Part shown: one piece after another, positions 24,498-32,845 of the stretch
Numbering within the stretch: the first letter of the stretch is position 1
Layout of the letters: the number at the start of each line of letters is the position of its first letter
Assembly: GCF_014646995.1 (NCBI RefSeq)
Contig: NZ_BMOI01000001.1
Location: forward strand, 147,008-211,007
Length of the DNA: 64,000 bases
Direction: 5' to 3'
Source of the DNA: Curtobacterium luteum
Lineage (GTDB): Bacteria > Actinomycetota > Actinomycetes > Actinomycetales > Microbacteriaceae
Notes under the pieces: model-generated
What the model was told of the DNA's origin: nothing
The model's database searches: none
What the model saw: only the letters and a program-made list of their open reading frames with translations
Program-made: the position numbers and the translations under genes

Positions 24498-24921
24498 CGA
24501 TCCGCCCCCTCCTGTCGTCGTTGCCCCCGATGGCAACGTCAACATGATCGCGACGTCGCTGCCGCGGTGCAAGGGGTCGCCCCGCGTTGCCACGTGTTGC
24601 CACCCAAGCCCGCACCCTGCGCTCGGTCGTGCCCGTCCCGTCGGCTCGGGACTGGATCCGTGTCCGGCCTCGTCGCGGGCGCGACGGACCGGCTCCGGGC
24701 GCGGCCGGCGCCGGTGCGCGCGACGGCATGGGAGTGATCGAGGCGCCCGATCTCGACACCGGGGTCGCGTTCGCCCGCTCGAGCCCCGCGACGGTGCAGG
24801 GCGGGTCCGTCGAGGTCCGACCGGCCCTCGGCTCGTGGGTGCGCGGTGCCGAGCCCGACGGCGGAGCCCACGCGTCCCGACGGCCTGACCTTCCCGTCCG
24901 CCGCGGACGACGCTCGGGTGT
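24498..24921. promoter_or_regulatory. GH43 upstream region with repeated GGCAAC half-sites
   Basis: 424 bp with no supported gene. Near the GH43 start, GTTGCC-cccgat-GGCAAC (24520-24537) is an inverted repeat. Two more GTGGCAAC copies (minus strand) lie near 24590-24605. TTGCAC (minus strand, about 24573-24568) may be a -35. The set looks like operator half-sites for a sugar-responsive regulator, which is inference. The distal 300 bp towards the ABC-F stop shows nothing recognisable. Confidence 0.4.
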
Positions 24922-26586
24922 TCAGCGCTCGGTGACGCGCCCGTCCTCCACGTGCCAGTGGCGGTCGAGCCGGACGGTCTCGAGCATCCGCCGGTCGTGG
25001 GTCACGAGCAGCAGCGTGCCGTCGTACGAGTCGAGCGCCTGCTCGAGCTGCTCGATCGCGGCGAGGTCGAGGTGGTTCGTCGGCTCGTCGAGCACGAGGA
25101 CGTTGACGCCGCGGGCCTGCAGGAGCGCCAGGCCCGCACGGGTGCGCTCGCCCGGCGACAGGTCGGCCGAGGCCCGTCCGACGTGGTCCGCCTTGAGGCC
25201 GAACTTCGCGAGCAGGGTACGGACGTCTGCGGTGGCGTACTCCGGCACGAGCGCCTCGAAGGCCGCGGCGAGCGGTTCGGGCCCCGAGAACGCCGCGCGT
25301 GCCTGGTCGACCTCCCCGATCGCGACGCTCGACCCGAGTGACGCCGAGCCGGTCGTCGGTGCCTGTCGACCGAGCAGGGCGCGGAGCAGCGTCGACTTGC
25401 CGGCGCCGTTCGGGCCGGTGATGCCGATCCGGTCCCCGCCGTCGACCTGCAGCGACACCGGCCCGAGGGTGAACCCGCCCTGCGTGAAGGTGGCGTCCGC
25501 GAGGGTCGCCACGACGGCCGACGACCGAGGTGCCTGGCCGATGGTGAACTCGAGCCGCCACTCCTTGCGCGGCTCCTCGACCTCTTCGAGCCGCGCGATC
25601 CGCGACTCCATCTGCCGGACCTTCTGCGCCTGCTTCTCACTCGACTCGCTCGCCGCGCGGCGCCGGATCTTGTCGTTGTCGGGGTTCTTCCGCATCGCGT
25701 TGCGGACGCCCTGGCTCGACCACTCCCGCTGGGTCCGGGCACGGGAGACGAGGTCCGCCTTGGTCGCGGCGTACTCGTCGTACGCGTCGCGCTTGTGCTG
25801 CCGGGCGATAGCGCGTTCTTCGAGGTACGAGTCGTAGCCGCCGCCGAAGAGCCGGTTCGAGGACTGCGCCAGGTCGAGTTCGAGGACCGCGGTGACGGAC
25901 CGGGCGAGGAACTCGCGGTCGTGGCTGACGAGGACGACCCCGCCGCGCAAGCCCTGCACGAACTGCTCCAGTCGGGCGAGACCGTCGAGGTCGAGGTCGT
26001 TCGTGGGTTCGTCGAGCAGCACGACGTCGAACCGCGAGAGCAGCAGCGCAGCGAGGCCCACCCGCGCCGCCTGCCCGCCGGACAGCGCGGTCATGAGCGA
26101 CTCCGGACCGACGCCGAGTGCGCCGTCCGCGCGTTCGAGTCCCAGTTCGGCGAGGACCGCGGGGAGTCGCTCCTCGAGGTCCGCGGCCCCGGACGCCAGC
26201 CAGCGTTCGAGTGCGACGGAGTACGCGTCCGCCGCGGCGTCACCCGCGTCCGGAGCGCCGAGGGCCTCCGCCGCTGTGTCCATGGCGACCGTCGCTGCCG
26301 TGCAGCCCGTCCGCCGCGCGACGTACGCCGCGACCGTCTCGCCCTGGATCCGGTCGTGCTCCTGCGGCAGCCATCCGACGAACGCGTCCGCGGGCGCGGT
26401 GGACACCGTCCCCGCGAGGGGTTCGTCGACGCCGGCCAGCAGTCGGAGCAGCGTCGACTTCCCGGCGCCGTTCACCCCGACGACGCCGATCACGTCGCCG
26501 GGCGCCACAGTGAGGTCGACCCCCTCGAACAGCGTCCGGGCGGCGTACCCGCCGGCGAGGTCCTTGGCGACGAGGGTGGCGGTCAT
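24922..26586 (-). CDS. ABC-F family ATPase (ribosome-associated)
   Basis: 554 residues, two ATPase domains without membrane segments. NBD1: GVNGAGKST near 36, signature LSGGQAARVGL near 170, Walker B VVLLDEPTNDLDL. The linker (about 240-310) is basic and helical (EERAIARQHKRDAYDEYAA, KQAQKVRQMESRIARLEEV). NBD2: GPNGAGKST, signature LSPGERTRAGLALLQ, Walker B LVLDEPTNHLDL. ABC-F proteins act on the ribosome E site, relieving stalls or protecting against antibiotics. This one could be a housekeeping or resistance type; sequence alone does not separate them. ATG at 26586; divergent from the DHFR-like gene. Confidence 0.92.
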   Translation of the reverse strand: MTATLVAKDLAGGYAARTLFEGVDLTVAPGDVIGVVGVNGAGKSTLLRLLAGVDEPLAGTVSTAPADAFVGWLPQEHDRIQGETVAAYVARRTGCTAATVAMDTAAEALGAPDAGDAAADAYSVALERWLASGAADLEERLPAVLAELGLERADGALGVGPESLMTALSGGQAARVGLAALLLSRFDVVLLDEPTNDLDLDGLARLEQFVQGLRGGVVLVSHDREFLARSVTAVLELDLAQSSNRLFGGGYDSYLEERAIARQHKRDAYDEYAATKADLVSRARTQREWSSQGVRNAMRKNPDNDKIRRRAASESSEKQAQKVRQMESRIARLEEVEEPRKEWRLEFTIGQAPRSSAVVATLADATFTQGGFTLGPVSLQVDGGDRIGITGPNGAGKSTLLRALLGRQAPTTGSASLGSSVAIGEVDQARAAFSGPEPLAAAFEALVPEYATADVRTLLAKFGLKADHVGRASADLSPGERTRAGLALLQARGVNVLVLDEPTNHLDLAAIEQLEQALDSYDGTLLLVTHDRRMLETVRLDRHWHVEDGRVTER

Positions 26587-26657
26587 GGAGCAATCGTCCC
26601 ATCCCGGAAGCGCTCGATCTGCCATGATCGTGCCACCACGAGGACGAGGAGGACCCC

Positions 26658-27284
26658 ATGGCGGCGGACGCGAGCACCGGGGACACCACCTGCCACATGT
26701 CGATGTCGCTCGACGGCTTCGTCGCAGGTCCGGACCAGGGTCGTGACCATCCGCTCGGCGTCCGGGGCGGGGAGCTGCACACGTGGCACATGCCCGGCGT
26801 CGAGGTCGGTGACGCGGACCGGACCGCCGCTCGGTGGCTGATGCGGCCGCGGGGCGCGTACGTGATGGGGCGCAACATGTTCGGCCCGGTCCGCGGTGCC
26901 TGGGACGAACCGTGGGACGGCTGGTGGGGACCGGAACCGCCGTACCACGCGCCGGTCTTCGTGCTCACCCACCACGAGCACCCGCCGATCGAGCTGCACG
27001 GCGGTACGGTCTTCCACTTCGTGACCGACGGTTTCGACGCCGCCTACGCGCGGGCGCTCGACGCGGCCGACGGAGCCGGGGTCGACATCGCCGGGGGAGC
27101 GTCCGCCGTCCGCCAGGCCCTCGCAGCGGACGTGGTCGACGAGCTCATCCTCGACATCGCCCCCGTCCTGCTCGGGAGCGGTGAACGGATCTTCGACGGG
27201 TCGCAGACTTTCGGGTTCGAACCGGTCGAGGTGCTGCACTCCCGCCTCACCACGCACGTCCGGTACCGCCGGAAGCGCGGCTGA
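26658..27284 (+). CDS. Dihydrofolate-reductase-like (RibD C-domain) family protein
   Basis: 208 residues, pyrimidine reductase/DHFR fold. MSMSLDGFVAGPDQG near 15-29 is the family signature (S.DG..A). ARWLMRPRGAYVMGRNMFG is the helix before the NADP-binding loop, and VDIAGGASAVRQALAADVVDELILDIAPVLLGSGERIFDG is conserved (read in parts). ATG at 26658 with GAGGAGGA upstream. Many copies of this family in Actinobacteria are uncharacterised reductases, so no pathway is assigned. It converges on the ABM gene. Confidence 0.88.
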   Translation: MAADASTGDTTCHMSMSLDGFVAGPDQGRDHPLGVRGGELHTWHMPGVEVGDADRTAARWLMRPRGAYVMGRNMFGPVRGAWDEPWDGWWGPEPPYHAPVFVLTHHEHPPIELHGGTVFHFVTDGFDAAYARALDAADGAGVDIAGGASAVRQALAADVVDELILDIAPVLLGSGERIFDGSQTFGFEPVEVLHSRLTTHVRYRRKRG

Positions 27285-27326
27285 GACGCCCACGGTGCGG
27301 GACGCGTGTCGGTGTCGGCGTCGGTG

Positions 27327-27632
27327 TCAGCCGAGGCTGATCGTGCGGTCGAACGTCCGCGTGACCGGCGGTTCAGCGATGACCGCCGCGAGCGCCTTCG
27401 CGGCTCCCTCCGGCGTCCCGCGCCACGCGACGTAGGCCTGGTGGTGAGCCGTGCTCGCCCAGCGCTCCACGACGACGACGTGCTGCGGGTCGGTGTCCTC
27501 CACGATCACCTCGAGCGACTCGTTCCCGTCGAACGCGCGCGTCTGTGCGAGCGTCTCCCGGATCGCCGCCTCGACGGTACCGGCGGGCAGGTCGTCGCGG
27601 AGCTGGACCTCGAGCAGGACGGTCATCGACAT
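27327..27632 (-). CDS. Antibiotic biosynthesis monooxygenase (ABM) domain protein
   Basis: 101 residues, a single dimeric alpha+beta-barrel ABM domain. MTVLLEVQLRDD opens the first strand, FDGNESLEVIVEDTDP and HVVVVERWASTAHHQAYVAWR carry the conserved W, and the helix TPEGAAKALAAVIAEPP follows. Such proteins act as cofactor-free oxygenases or as YgiN-like quinone enzymes; the substrate is unknown. Start chosen at ATG 27632 (MSMTVLL); a second ATG lies at 27626 and an in-frame extension upstream is unlikely. Convergent with the DHFR-like gene. Confidence 0.8.
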   Translation of the reverse strand: MSMTVLLEVQLRDDLPAGTVEAAIRETLAQTRAFDGNESLEVIVEDTDPQHVVVVERWASTAHHQAYVAWRGTPEGAAKALAAVIAEPPVTRTFDRTISLG

Positions 27633-27752
27633 GGGGACACCTTTCGTCGTCGTTGCGGGGGACAACTCGCCGCCACCCTGTGGGATTCCGGATCAGTCCA
27701 CAGGCCGCCGTCGACGCCTCGGTACTCGTGCGGTCCCGCCTAGGCTGGCCGC

Positions 27753-29216
27753 GTGTTCGAACTCCACCACCTCTCCGCGCAGGACCTCTGGGACTGGATC
27801 CGTCGTGGTGAGGTGACCGCGCGCGAGGCCGTCGACCACTACCTGGCGCGCATCGCGCGGCTCGACCCGGCGGGAGCGGACGGGCCGGGGCTCGGTGCCT
27901 TCGTGACCGTGACCGCGGAGTCCGCTCGCGATCGCGCCGACCACCTCGGCGAGCGGGTGCCGACGTCGCGTCCGCTGTGGGGCCTCCCGGCCGGCGACAA
28001 GGACCTGTACGACCGGGCCGGTGTCGTGACCCGCAACGGCACGGCCAGCCTGCCCGAGCGCGCAGCGCCGGCGGACCACCCGCTGGTCGCCGCTGCCGAC
28101 GCTGCCGGCAGCATCAGCCTCGGCAAGACGGCCTCGCCCGAGTTCGGGATGTCCTCGTCGTCCGAGACCCGGTTCGGTACCACCCGCAACCCGTACGACA
28201 CGCAGCGCGCGCCCGGCGGCAGCTCGAGCGGGGCCGCGGTCGCCGTCGCTGCCGGGCTGCTCCCCGCCGCGATCGGCACCGACGGCGGAGGCTCGGTGCG
28301 GATCCCCGCCGCGGCCACGGGCCTCGTCGGTCTGAAGCCGAGCCGCGGACGCGTCCCCGCGATGCCCGGCCGGTCCGGCGTGGGCGGCCTCTCGGTCGCC
28401 GGACCGCTGACCCGGTCGGTGGCGGATGCCGGCATGCTGCTCGACGCGCTCGTCCGTCCGACCGGGCTCGACGAGCCGGAACCGTACGCGCTCGTCACGC
28501 CCGACGTCGGGGACGGCCCGTTCACCGCCGCCGCCGTCCGGGGCGAGGGACGCTTCGTCGTCGGGGTGCTCGAGGGCTCCCCGTGGGACGACACCGTCGA
28601 CGTCATCGTCGACCCGGCGGCGCGGTCAGCCGTCGAGACCGCGGTCCGCGCTCTCGGTGAGGTCGGGCACGGGGTCGAGGACGTCCGCATGCCGCGCGCT
28701 CCCTACGCCGAGGCGTTCCGGGTGGCGTGGGAGTCGAGCGCAGCACGCCTCCCGACCGTGCCGGGGATCGACCTCGCGCAGCTGACACCGCTCGTGGCGT
28801 GGCTCGTCGAGCGCGGGCAGCGGCTGACCGGTACCCGGGTGCTCGACGCGATGACGGCGCTCGACGCCTTCTCCGTCGCGCTCATCAGGGCGTTCGACCG
28901 CTTCGACGCCGTGCTCACCCCGACGCTGGCGCTGACGCCGCGGCCGCTCGGCTGGTACGGCGACGATCCGGAGGAGGACTTCCGGCGGCAGTGCGCCTAC
29001 TCGCCGTGGACCTCGATGGCGAACGTGTCGGGCCTCCCGGCGATCACCCTGCCCGTCGGTGTCACGGCGGACGACCACCCGGACGGCGGCGAGTTGCCGA
29101 TGGGGGTCCAGCTGATCGGGCGGCCCGGGGGCGAGCGGGTCCTGCTCGCGATCGGTGCCCAGCTCGAGCGTCGTCTCCGCTGGCAGCGACGGCACCCCGC
29201 GGCCTGGACCGCCTGA
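27753..29216 (+). CDS. Amidase (amidase signature family)
   Basis: 487 residues. The Ser-Ser-Lys triad is visible: Lys in LPAGDKDLYD near 87, cis-Ser in the block RAPGGSSSGAAVAVAAGLLP near 155, and the nucleophile Ser in GTDGGGSVRIPAA near 180. The C-terminal half carries LPAITLPVGVTADDHPDG and GVQLIGRPGGERVLLAIGAQLE. It hydrolyses amides (possibly of aryl or indole acids, or Glu-tRNA-Gln-like substrates, though it lacks GatC/GatB neighbours). The GTG at 27753 follows TAGGCT by 6 nt: a leaderless start. Single-gene unit converging on the ABC operon. Confidence 0.92.
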   Translation: MFELHHLSAQDLWDWIRRGEVTAREAVDHYLARIARLDPAGADGPGLGAFVTVTAESARDRADHLGERVPTSRPLWGLPAGDKDLYDRAGVVTRNGTASLPERAAPADHPLVAAADAAGSISLGKTASPEFGMSSSSETRFGTTRNPYDTQRAPGGSSSGAAVAVAAGLLPAAIGTDGGGSVRIPAAATGLVGLKPSRGRVPAMPGRSGVGGLSVAGPLTRSVADAGMLLDALVRPTGLDEPEPYALVTPDVGDGPFTAAAVRGEGRFVVGVLEGSPWDDTVDVIVDPAARSAVETAVRALGEVGHGVEDVRMPRAPYAEAFRVAWESSAARLPTVPGIDLAQLTPLVAWLVERGQRLTGTRVLDAMTALDAFSVALIRAFDRFDAVLTPTLALTPRPLGWYGDDPEEDFRRQCAYSPWTSMANVSGLPAITLPVGVTADDHPDGGELPMGVQLIGRPGGERVLLAIGAQLERRLRWQRRHPAAWTA

Positions 29217-29270
29217 CCCGCCCGGCCTGTCCAACGGCTCGCCGGACCGGGGGAGCGCACGCGTTGCGAC

Positions 29271-29313
29271 ACTGCGCGCGTCGTTCGACGCGTGCAGCGT
29301 CGAAGCGCGCGCG
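29271..29313. terminator. Hairpin between amidase and the ABC importer operon
   Basis: TTCGACGC (29284-29291) and GCGTCGAA (29297-29304) form an 8-bp stem with a 5-nt loop, and the flanking GCGCGCG runs can lengthen it. It lies 68 nt past the amidase stop. Downstream is a 12-bp tandem CACGACCAAGCC, three copies (about 29332-29367). No T-run. Probable shared terminator for convergent units. Confidence 0.55.
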
Positions 29314-29399
29314 TTTCCCCGATCCGCCGCCCACGACCAAGCCCGCGACCAAGCCCACGACCAAGCCGGACCCGACCCGGCTCGCGCCCGCGCCCGCGC

Positions 29400-30182
29400 C
29401 TACGGCAGCGTCGGCGCCGCCGCCACGAGCGCCCTCGTCACCGGGTGCTCGGGCGCGTCGAGCAACGACACCGGCCCGTGCTCGACGATCCGCCCGCCCG
29501 ACATGACCGCCACGGTGTCGCACAGCCGCTGCACCACACCGATGTCGTGCGACACCAGCACCAGGGTCAACCCGAGGTCGTCCGCGAGCGAGCGGAACAG
29601 GTCGATCACGCGCGCCCGGACCACCACGTCGAGGGCACTCATCGGCTCGTCCCCGAACAGGATGCGCGGGGAGTGCACGACGGCCCGCGCGATCGCGATC
29701 CGCTGCCGCTGCCCACCGGAGAACTCGTGCGGGTACCGGGTGGCGGCGTCGGCGGGCAGGTCGACGCGCTCGAGGACCGAGGCCACGAGCGACTCGTGCG
29801 AGCCGGGCACCCGGAGCGCCCGGAGGGGTTCGGCGACGATCGCCCCCACCCGCATCCGCGGATCGAGCGAGGCGTACGGGTCCTGGAACACCACGCCGGT
29901 CTCGCGACGGTACCAGCGCAGGGCGCGTGCGGAGCTGGAGGCGACCACCGGACGCCCGGAGGCCGTCACGGTGCCGGCGGTCGGTGCCTCCAGGCCGGCG
30001 AGCAGCCGGACCAGGGTGGACTTGCCGGAGCCGGACTCGCCCACGATGCCGAGGCAACCCCCGGCCGTCACCGCCAGGTCGACGCCGTCGACCGCGGTGC
30101 GGACCGGGCCGGGCTCGAACGGGCCCCGGCGGGGGAGTCGGTAGTGCCGGTGCAGCCCGGTCCCCTCGAGCAGTGCGGTCAC
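29400..30182 (-). CDS. Peptide/nickel-type ABC importer ATPase 2 (DppF/NikE-like)
   Basis: 260 residues. Walker A GESGSGKST near 49, Q-loop VVFQDPYASLDPRM, signature EFSGGQRQRIAIARA, Walker B ILFGDEPMSALD and switch His in VLVSHDIGVV. It is shorter than DppF (about 330) because the C-terminal oligopeptide extension is missing, and nearer NikE in size. The GTG overlaps the stop of ATPase 1 (GTGA). Last gene of the operon SBP-permease-permease-ATPase-ATPase. Provides energy with ATPase 1. Confidence 0.92.
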   Translation of the reverse strand: MTALLEGTGLHRHYRLPRRGPFEPGPVRTAVDGVDLAVTAGGCLGIVGESGSGKSTLVRLLAGLEAPTAGTVTASGRPVVASSSARALRWYRRETGVVFQDPYASLDPRMRVGAIVAEPLRALRVPGSHESLVASVLERVDLPADAATRYPHEFSGGQRQRIAIARAVVHSPRILFGDEPMSALDVVVRARVIDLFRSLADDLGLTLVLVSHDIGVVQRLCDTVAVMSGGRIVEHGPVSLLDAPEHPVTRALVAAAPTLP

Positions 30183-30973
30183 CGGTCTCCTCCGGGGGTG
30201 CGGCGGACCGTCGCCCGCGCTGCGGACACGAGCGCCGCGGTCGCGGAGTGCTGCGGCGAGGCCAACAGGTCCTCGACCGCGCCGCGTTCGACGACCCGAC
30301 CGGCGTCGAGCACGACCGCGGTGTCGGCGATGCGCGCGAGGACCGCGAGGTCGTGCGTGACGAACACCATGCCCGCGGGGAGCCCCTCGAAGAGGTCGAG
30401 GATACGCGCCTGGGTGGTGACGTCGAGCGCGGTTGTCGGTTCGTCCGCCACGAGGTAGGCCGGCTCACCCGCGACCGCCATCGCGATGCAGACCCGCTGC
30501 CGCTGGCCGCCCGACAGCTGGTGCGGGTACTGCCGCAGGAGCGACTCCGGGTCGGGCAGGCCGGCGTCCGCCGCGAGGGCGAGGGCCCGGCGACCGGCTG
30601 CGCGGCGGTCCAGGCCGTGGTGCAGTCGGAGTGGCTCCGCGATCTGCGACCCGACCCGACGGAGCGGGTCGAGGGCGGTCCCCGGCTCCTGGAACACCAT
30701 GCCGATGCCGGAGCCGCGGTGGCGCGCACGCTCCCGGTCCGGCAGACCGACGAGTTCGGTGCCGTCGAGGCGGATGCTCCCGCTGACGGCGGCCCCCGTG
30801 GGCTCGAGCCCCATCAGGGCGAGCGCGGTCATCGACTTGCCGGAGCCGGAGGCGCCGATGACGCCCAGGCGTCGGCCGGGAGGCACGGTGAACGTCACAC
30901 GGTCGAGGATCGTCCGTCCCGCGATGCGGACCGTGAGGTCGCGCACCTCGAGCCCGCCGGTGCCGCCCGTCAC
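30179..30973 (-). CDS. Peptide/nickel-type ABC importer ATPase 1 (DppD/NikD-like)
   Basis: 264 residues. Walker A GASGSGKS near 43 (Met replaces the usual Thr, GKSM, a common variant in this subfamily), Q-loop MVFQEPGTALDPL, signature QLSGGQRQRVCIAMA, Walker B YLVADEPTTALDV, H-loop FVTHDLAVLARI. NikD-like size; the C-terminal extension of DppD is absent. Start GTG 30973 overlaps the second permease stop by GTGA. Forms the heterodimeric ATPase with the next gene. Confidence 0.92.
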   Translation of the reverse strand: MTGGTGGLEVRDLTVRIAGRTILDRVTFTVPPGRRLGVIGASGSGKSMTALALMGLEPTGAAVSGSIRLDGTELVGLPDRERARHRGSGIGMVFQEPGTALDPLRRVGSQIAEPLRLHHGLDRRAAGRRALALAADAGLPDPESLLRQYPHQLSGGQRQRVCIAMAVAGEPAYLVADEPTTALDVTTQARILDLFEGLPAGMVFVTHDLAVLARIADTAVVLDAGRVVERGAVEDLLASPQHSATAALVSAARATVRRTPGGDR

Positions 30974-31866
30974 GCGGTCACCCCCGGAGCGGCGCCCGCT
31001 GCGCGGCTGCCGTCCGCGTGCGCGCCGGCGTCGGCTTCCCGGTCGCTCGTCGTCAGGCGGGGGTCGGTGGCGTCCCGGACGGCGTCGCCGAGCAGGGACA
31101 GCGCGGCGACCACCAGCGCGATCGAGGCACCGGGCCACGTGGCGCTCCACGGGTGGACGCCGATGTACGCCTGCAGGTCCGACAGCAGCGAGCCCCAGGA
31201 CGCGGTGTTCGACCCGGCGCCGTAGCCGAGGTACGACAGGCCGGCCTCCGCGAGCACCGCCGTCGCCATCGCGAGCGAGAGCTGCACGGTGAAGAGCGGC
31301 GCGGCGTTCGGGACGAGGTGCCGGAGGAGCACGCCGCCCGGGCCGACGCCCGCCGCCCGTGCCGCAGTGACGTAGTCGCTCCGCGCGATCCGCCGGATCT
31401 CGCCGCGGGCCACCCGGGCGATCGTGACGCCGAACGACAGCCCGACCGAGACGACCACGACGCCGAGCGAGCCGCCGTACACCGCGGTGAGGAGCATCGC
31501 GGTCAGCAGGGTCGGGAACGCCACGAGGATGTCGAGCAGGACCGCCGTGCCCTCGCGGACCCACCGTGCGGTGAGCGACCCGACGGCGGTGAGGACGATG
31601 CCCACGAGGCTCGCGATCACTCCGGAGCCGACGGCCACGACGACCGTGGTCCGGGTGCCGGCGAGCAGGTAGCTGGCGATGTCCCGTCCCGAGGCGTCCG
31701 TACCGAACCAGTGCGCGGCGCTCGGACCCTCCCACTGGTGGAACGGGTCGGCGCGGAACGGGTCCTGCGGCAGCCACACGAGCGACAGTGCGGCGAGGAC
31801 GACGAGGAGGCCGAGCACGACCACGGCGAACACCCCGGTCGGCCGGGCGAGCAGGCGACGGATCAC
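30970..31866 (-). CDS. Peptide/nickel-type ABC importer permease 2 (DppC/NikC-like)
   Basis: 298 residues, six membrane segments. After TM1 (VFAVVVLGLLVVLAALSLV) comes the extracytoplasmic HWFGTDASGRDIAS typical of DppC. The coupling-helix motif SDYVTAARAAGVGPGGVLLRHLVPN is present, and AGLSYLGYGA follows. A charged 30-residue tail ends the protein. The GTG at 31866 overlaps the first permease stop (GTGA). Pairs with permease 1 to form the channel. Confidence 0.9.
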   Translation of the reverse strand: MIRRLLARPTGVFAVVVLGLLVVLAALSLVWLPQDPFRADPFHQWEGPSAAHWFGTDASGRDIASYLLAGTRTTVVVAVGSGVIASLVGIVLTAVGSLTARWVREGTAVLLDILVAFPTLLTAMLLTAVYGGSLGVVVVSVGLSFGVTIARVARGEIRRIARSDYVTAARAAGVGPGGVLLRHLVPNAAPLFTVQLSLAMATAVLAEAGLSYLGYGAGSNTASWGSLLSDLQAYIGVHPWSATWPGASIALVVAALSLLGDAVRDATDPRLTTSDREADAGAHADGSRAAGAAPGVTA

Positions 31867-32816
31867 GACGACGCCTCCCGCTGCCGGGGGTCGAGCGTCC
31901 GGTGCACGACGTCCACCGCGAACCCGACGAGCAGCACGAGCCCGGTGAGCACGAGCAGCTCGGACTGCACCTTCGTGACGTCCCGGCGCCCGACGTCGGC
32001 GACCAGCATGCGGCCCACGCCGGGGAGCGAGAACAGCTGCTCCACGACGACGGCGCCCACGAGGAGACCCGCGATCTGCACGCCGAGCACCGCGAGCACG
32101 GTCAGCGCGACCGACGGCAGCCCGTGCCGGAGGAGCGACTGCGTCCGCGTGAGGCCGATGGCCGCCGCGGTCCGGACGTGGTCCGCGTCGAGCACACTGA
32201 GCGTGGCCGACCGGGTGAACCGGAGGATGACCGCACCCTCGACCGCCCCGATCGTCAGGGCGGGGAGCACGAGGGACGAGAACGCGCGTCCGGGTTCGTC
32301 CCACCCGTCGAGCGGGAAGCCCTGGGTGGGGAGCCAGTGCAGGGTGACGGCGAAGAGCGCGACGAGGAGCATGCCCGCCCAGACGATCGGCACGGCCGCG
32401 ACCGCCTGCGCGACGAACCCGATGACCGCGCCCCCCGCACGGCGCCGGAGCACCGCGGCGAGCACACCGAGTGGCACCCCGAGCGCGAGCGCCGCGACGA
32501 GCGCCATGCCGGCGAGGGGCAGCGTGACGGCGAGCTTCTGCACGAGCTCCGGGGCGACCGGACCGTCGGTGACGAGCGACCGACCGAGGTCGCCGCGGAG
32601 GAGTCCCCCGATCCAGTCGAGGTACTGCACGACGACGGGACGGTCGAGGCCGAGCTCCTGCCGGAGCTGCGCGACCTGCGCCGGTGTCGCCTGCGTCCCC
32701 GCGACGATCTGCGCGACGTCGCCGGGCAGCACGCGCAGCGTGGCGAACACGATGATGCTCGCCACGAGCAGGCCGACGACGAGCAGCAGCAGCCGCCCGA
32801 CCAGGAACCGGGTCAC
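31863..32816 (-). CDS. Peptide/nickel-type ABC importer permease 1 (DppB/NikB-like)
   Basis: 317 residues, six membrane segments. N-terminal LVGRLLLLVVGLLVASIIVFATLRVLPGD and the large loop with LRQELGLDRPVVVQYLDWIGGLLRGDLGRSL are classic for DppB. The coupling region is DADHVRTAAAIGLTRTQSLLRHGL and the end is VVVEQLFSLPGVGRML. GTG at 32816 with no SD but a TAGCAT box (32828-32823, minus strand) 6 nt upstream. So besides read-through from the SBP gene the four membrane/ATPase genes may have their own leaderless promoter. Confidence 0.92.
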   Translation of the reverse strand: MTRFLVGRLLLLVVGLLVASIIVFATLRVLPGDVAQIVAGTQATPAQVAQLRQELGLDRPVVVQYLDWIGGLLRGDLGRSLVTDGPVAPELVQKLAVTLPLAGMALVAALALGVPLGVLAAVLRRRAGGAVIGFVAQAVAAVPIVWAGMLLVALFAVTLHWLPTQGFPLDGWDEPGRAFSSLVLPALTIGAVEGAVILRFTRSATLSVLDADHVRTAAAIGLTRTQSLLRHGLPSVALTVLAVLGVQIAGLLVGAVVVEQLFSLPGVGRMLVADVGRRDVTKVQSELLVLTGLVLLVGFAVDVVHRTLDPRQREASS

Positions 32817-32845
32817 GTGACGATGCTACTGACGGCGCAGGACGC

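Noticed and set aside
24217..24888. Plus-strand gene overlapping the GH43 5' end
   Set aside because: It is antisense to the GH43 signal region and its composition is not protein-like outside a short stretch.
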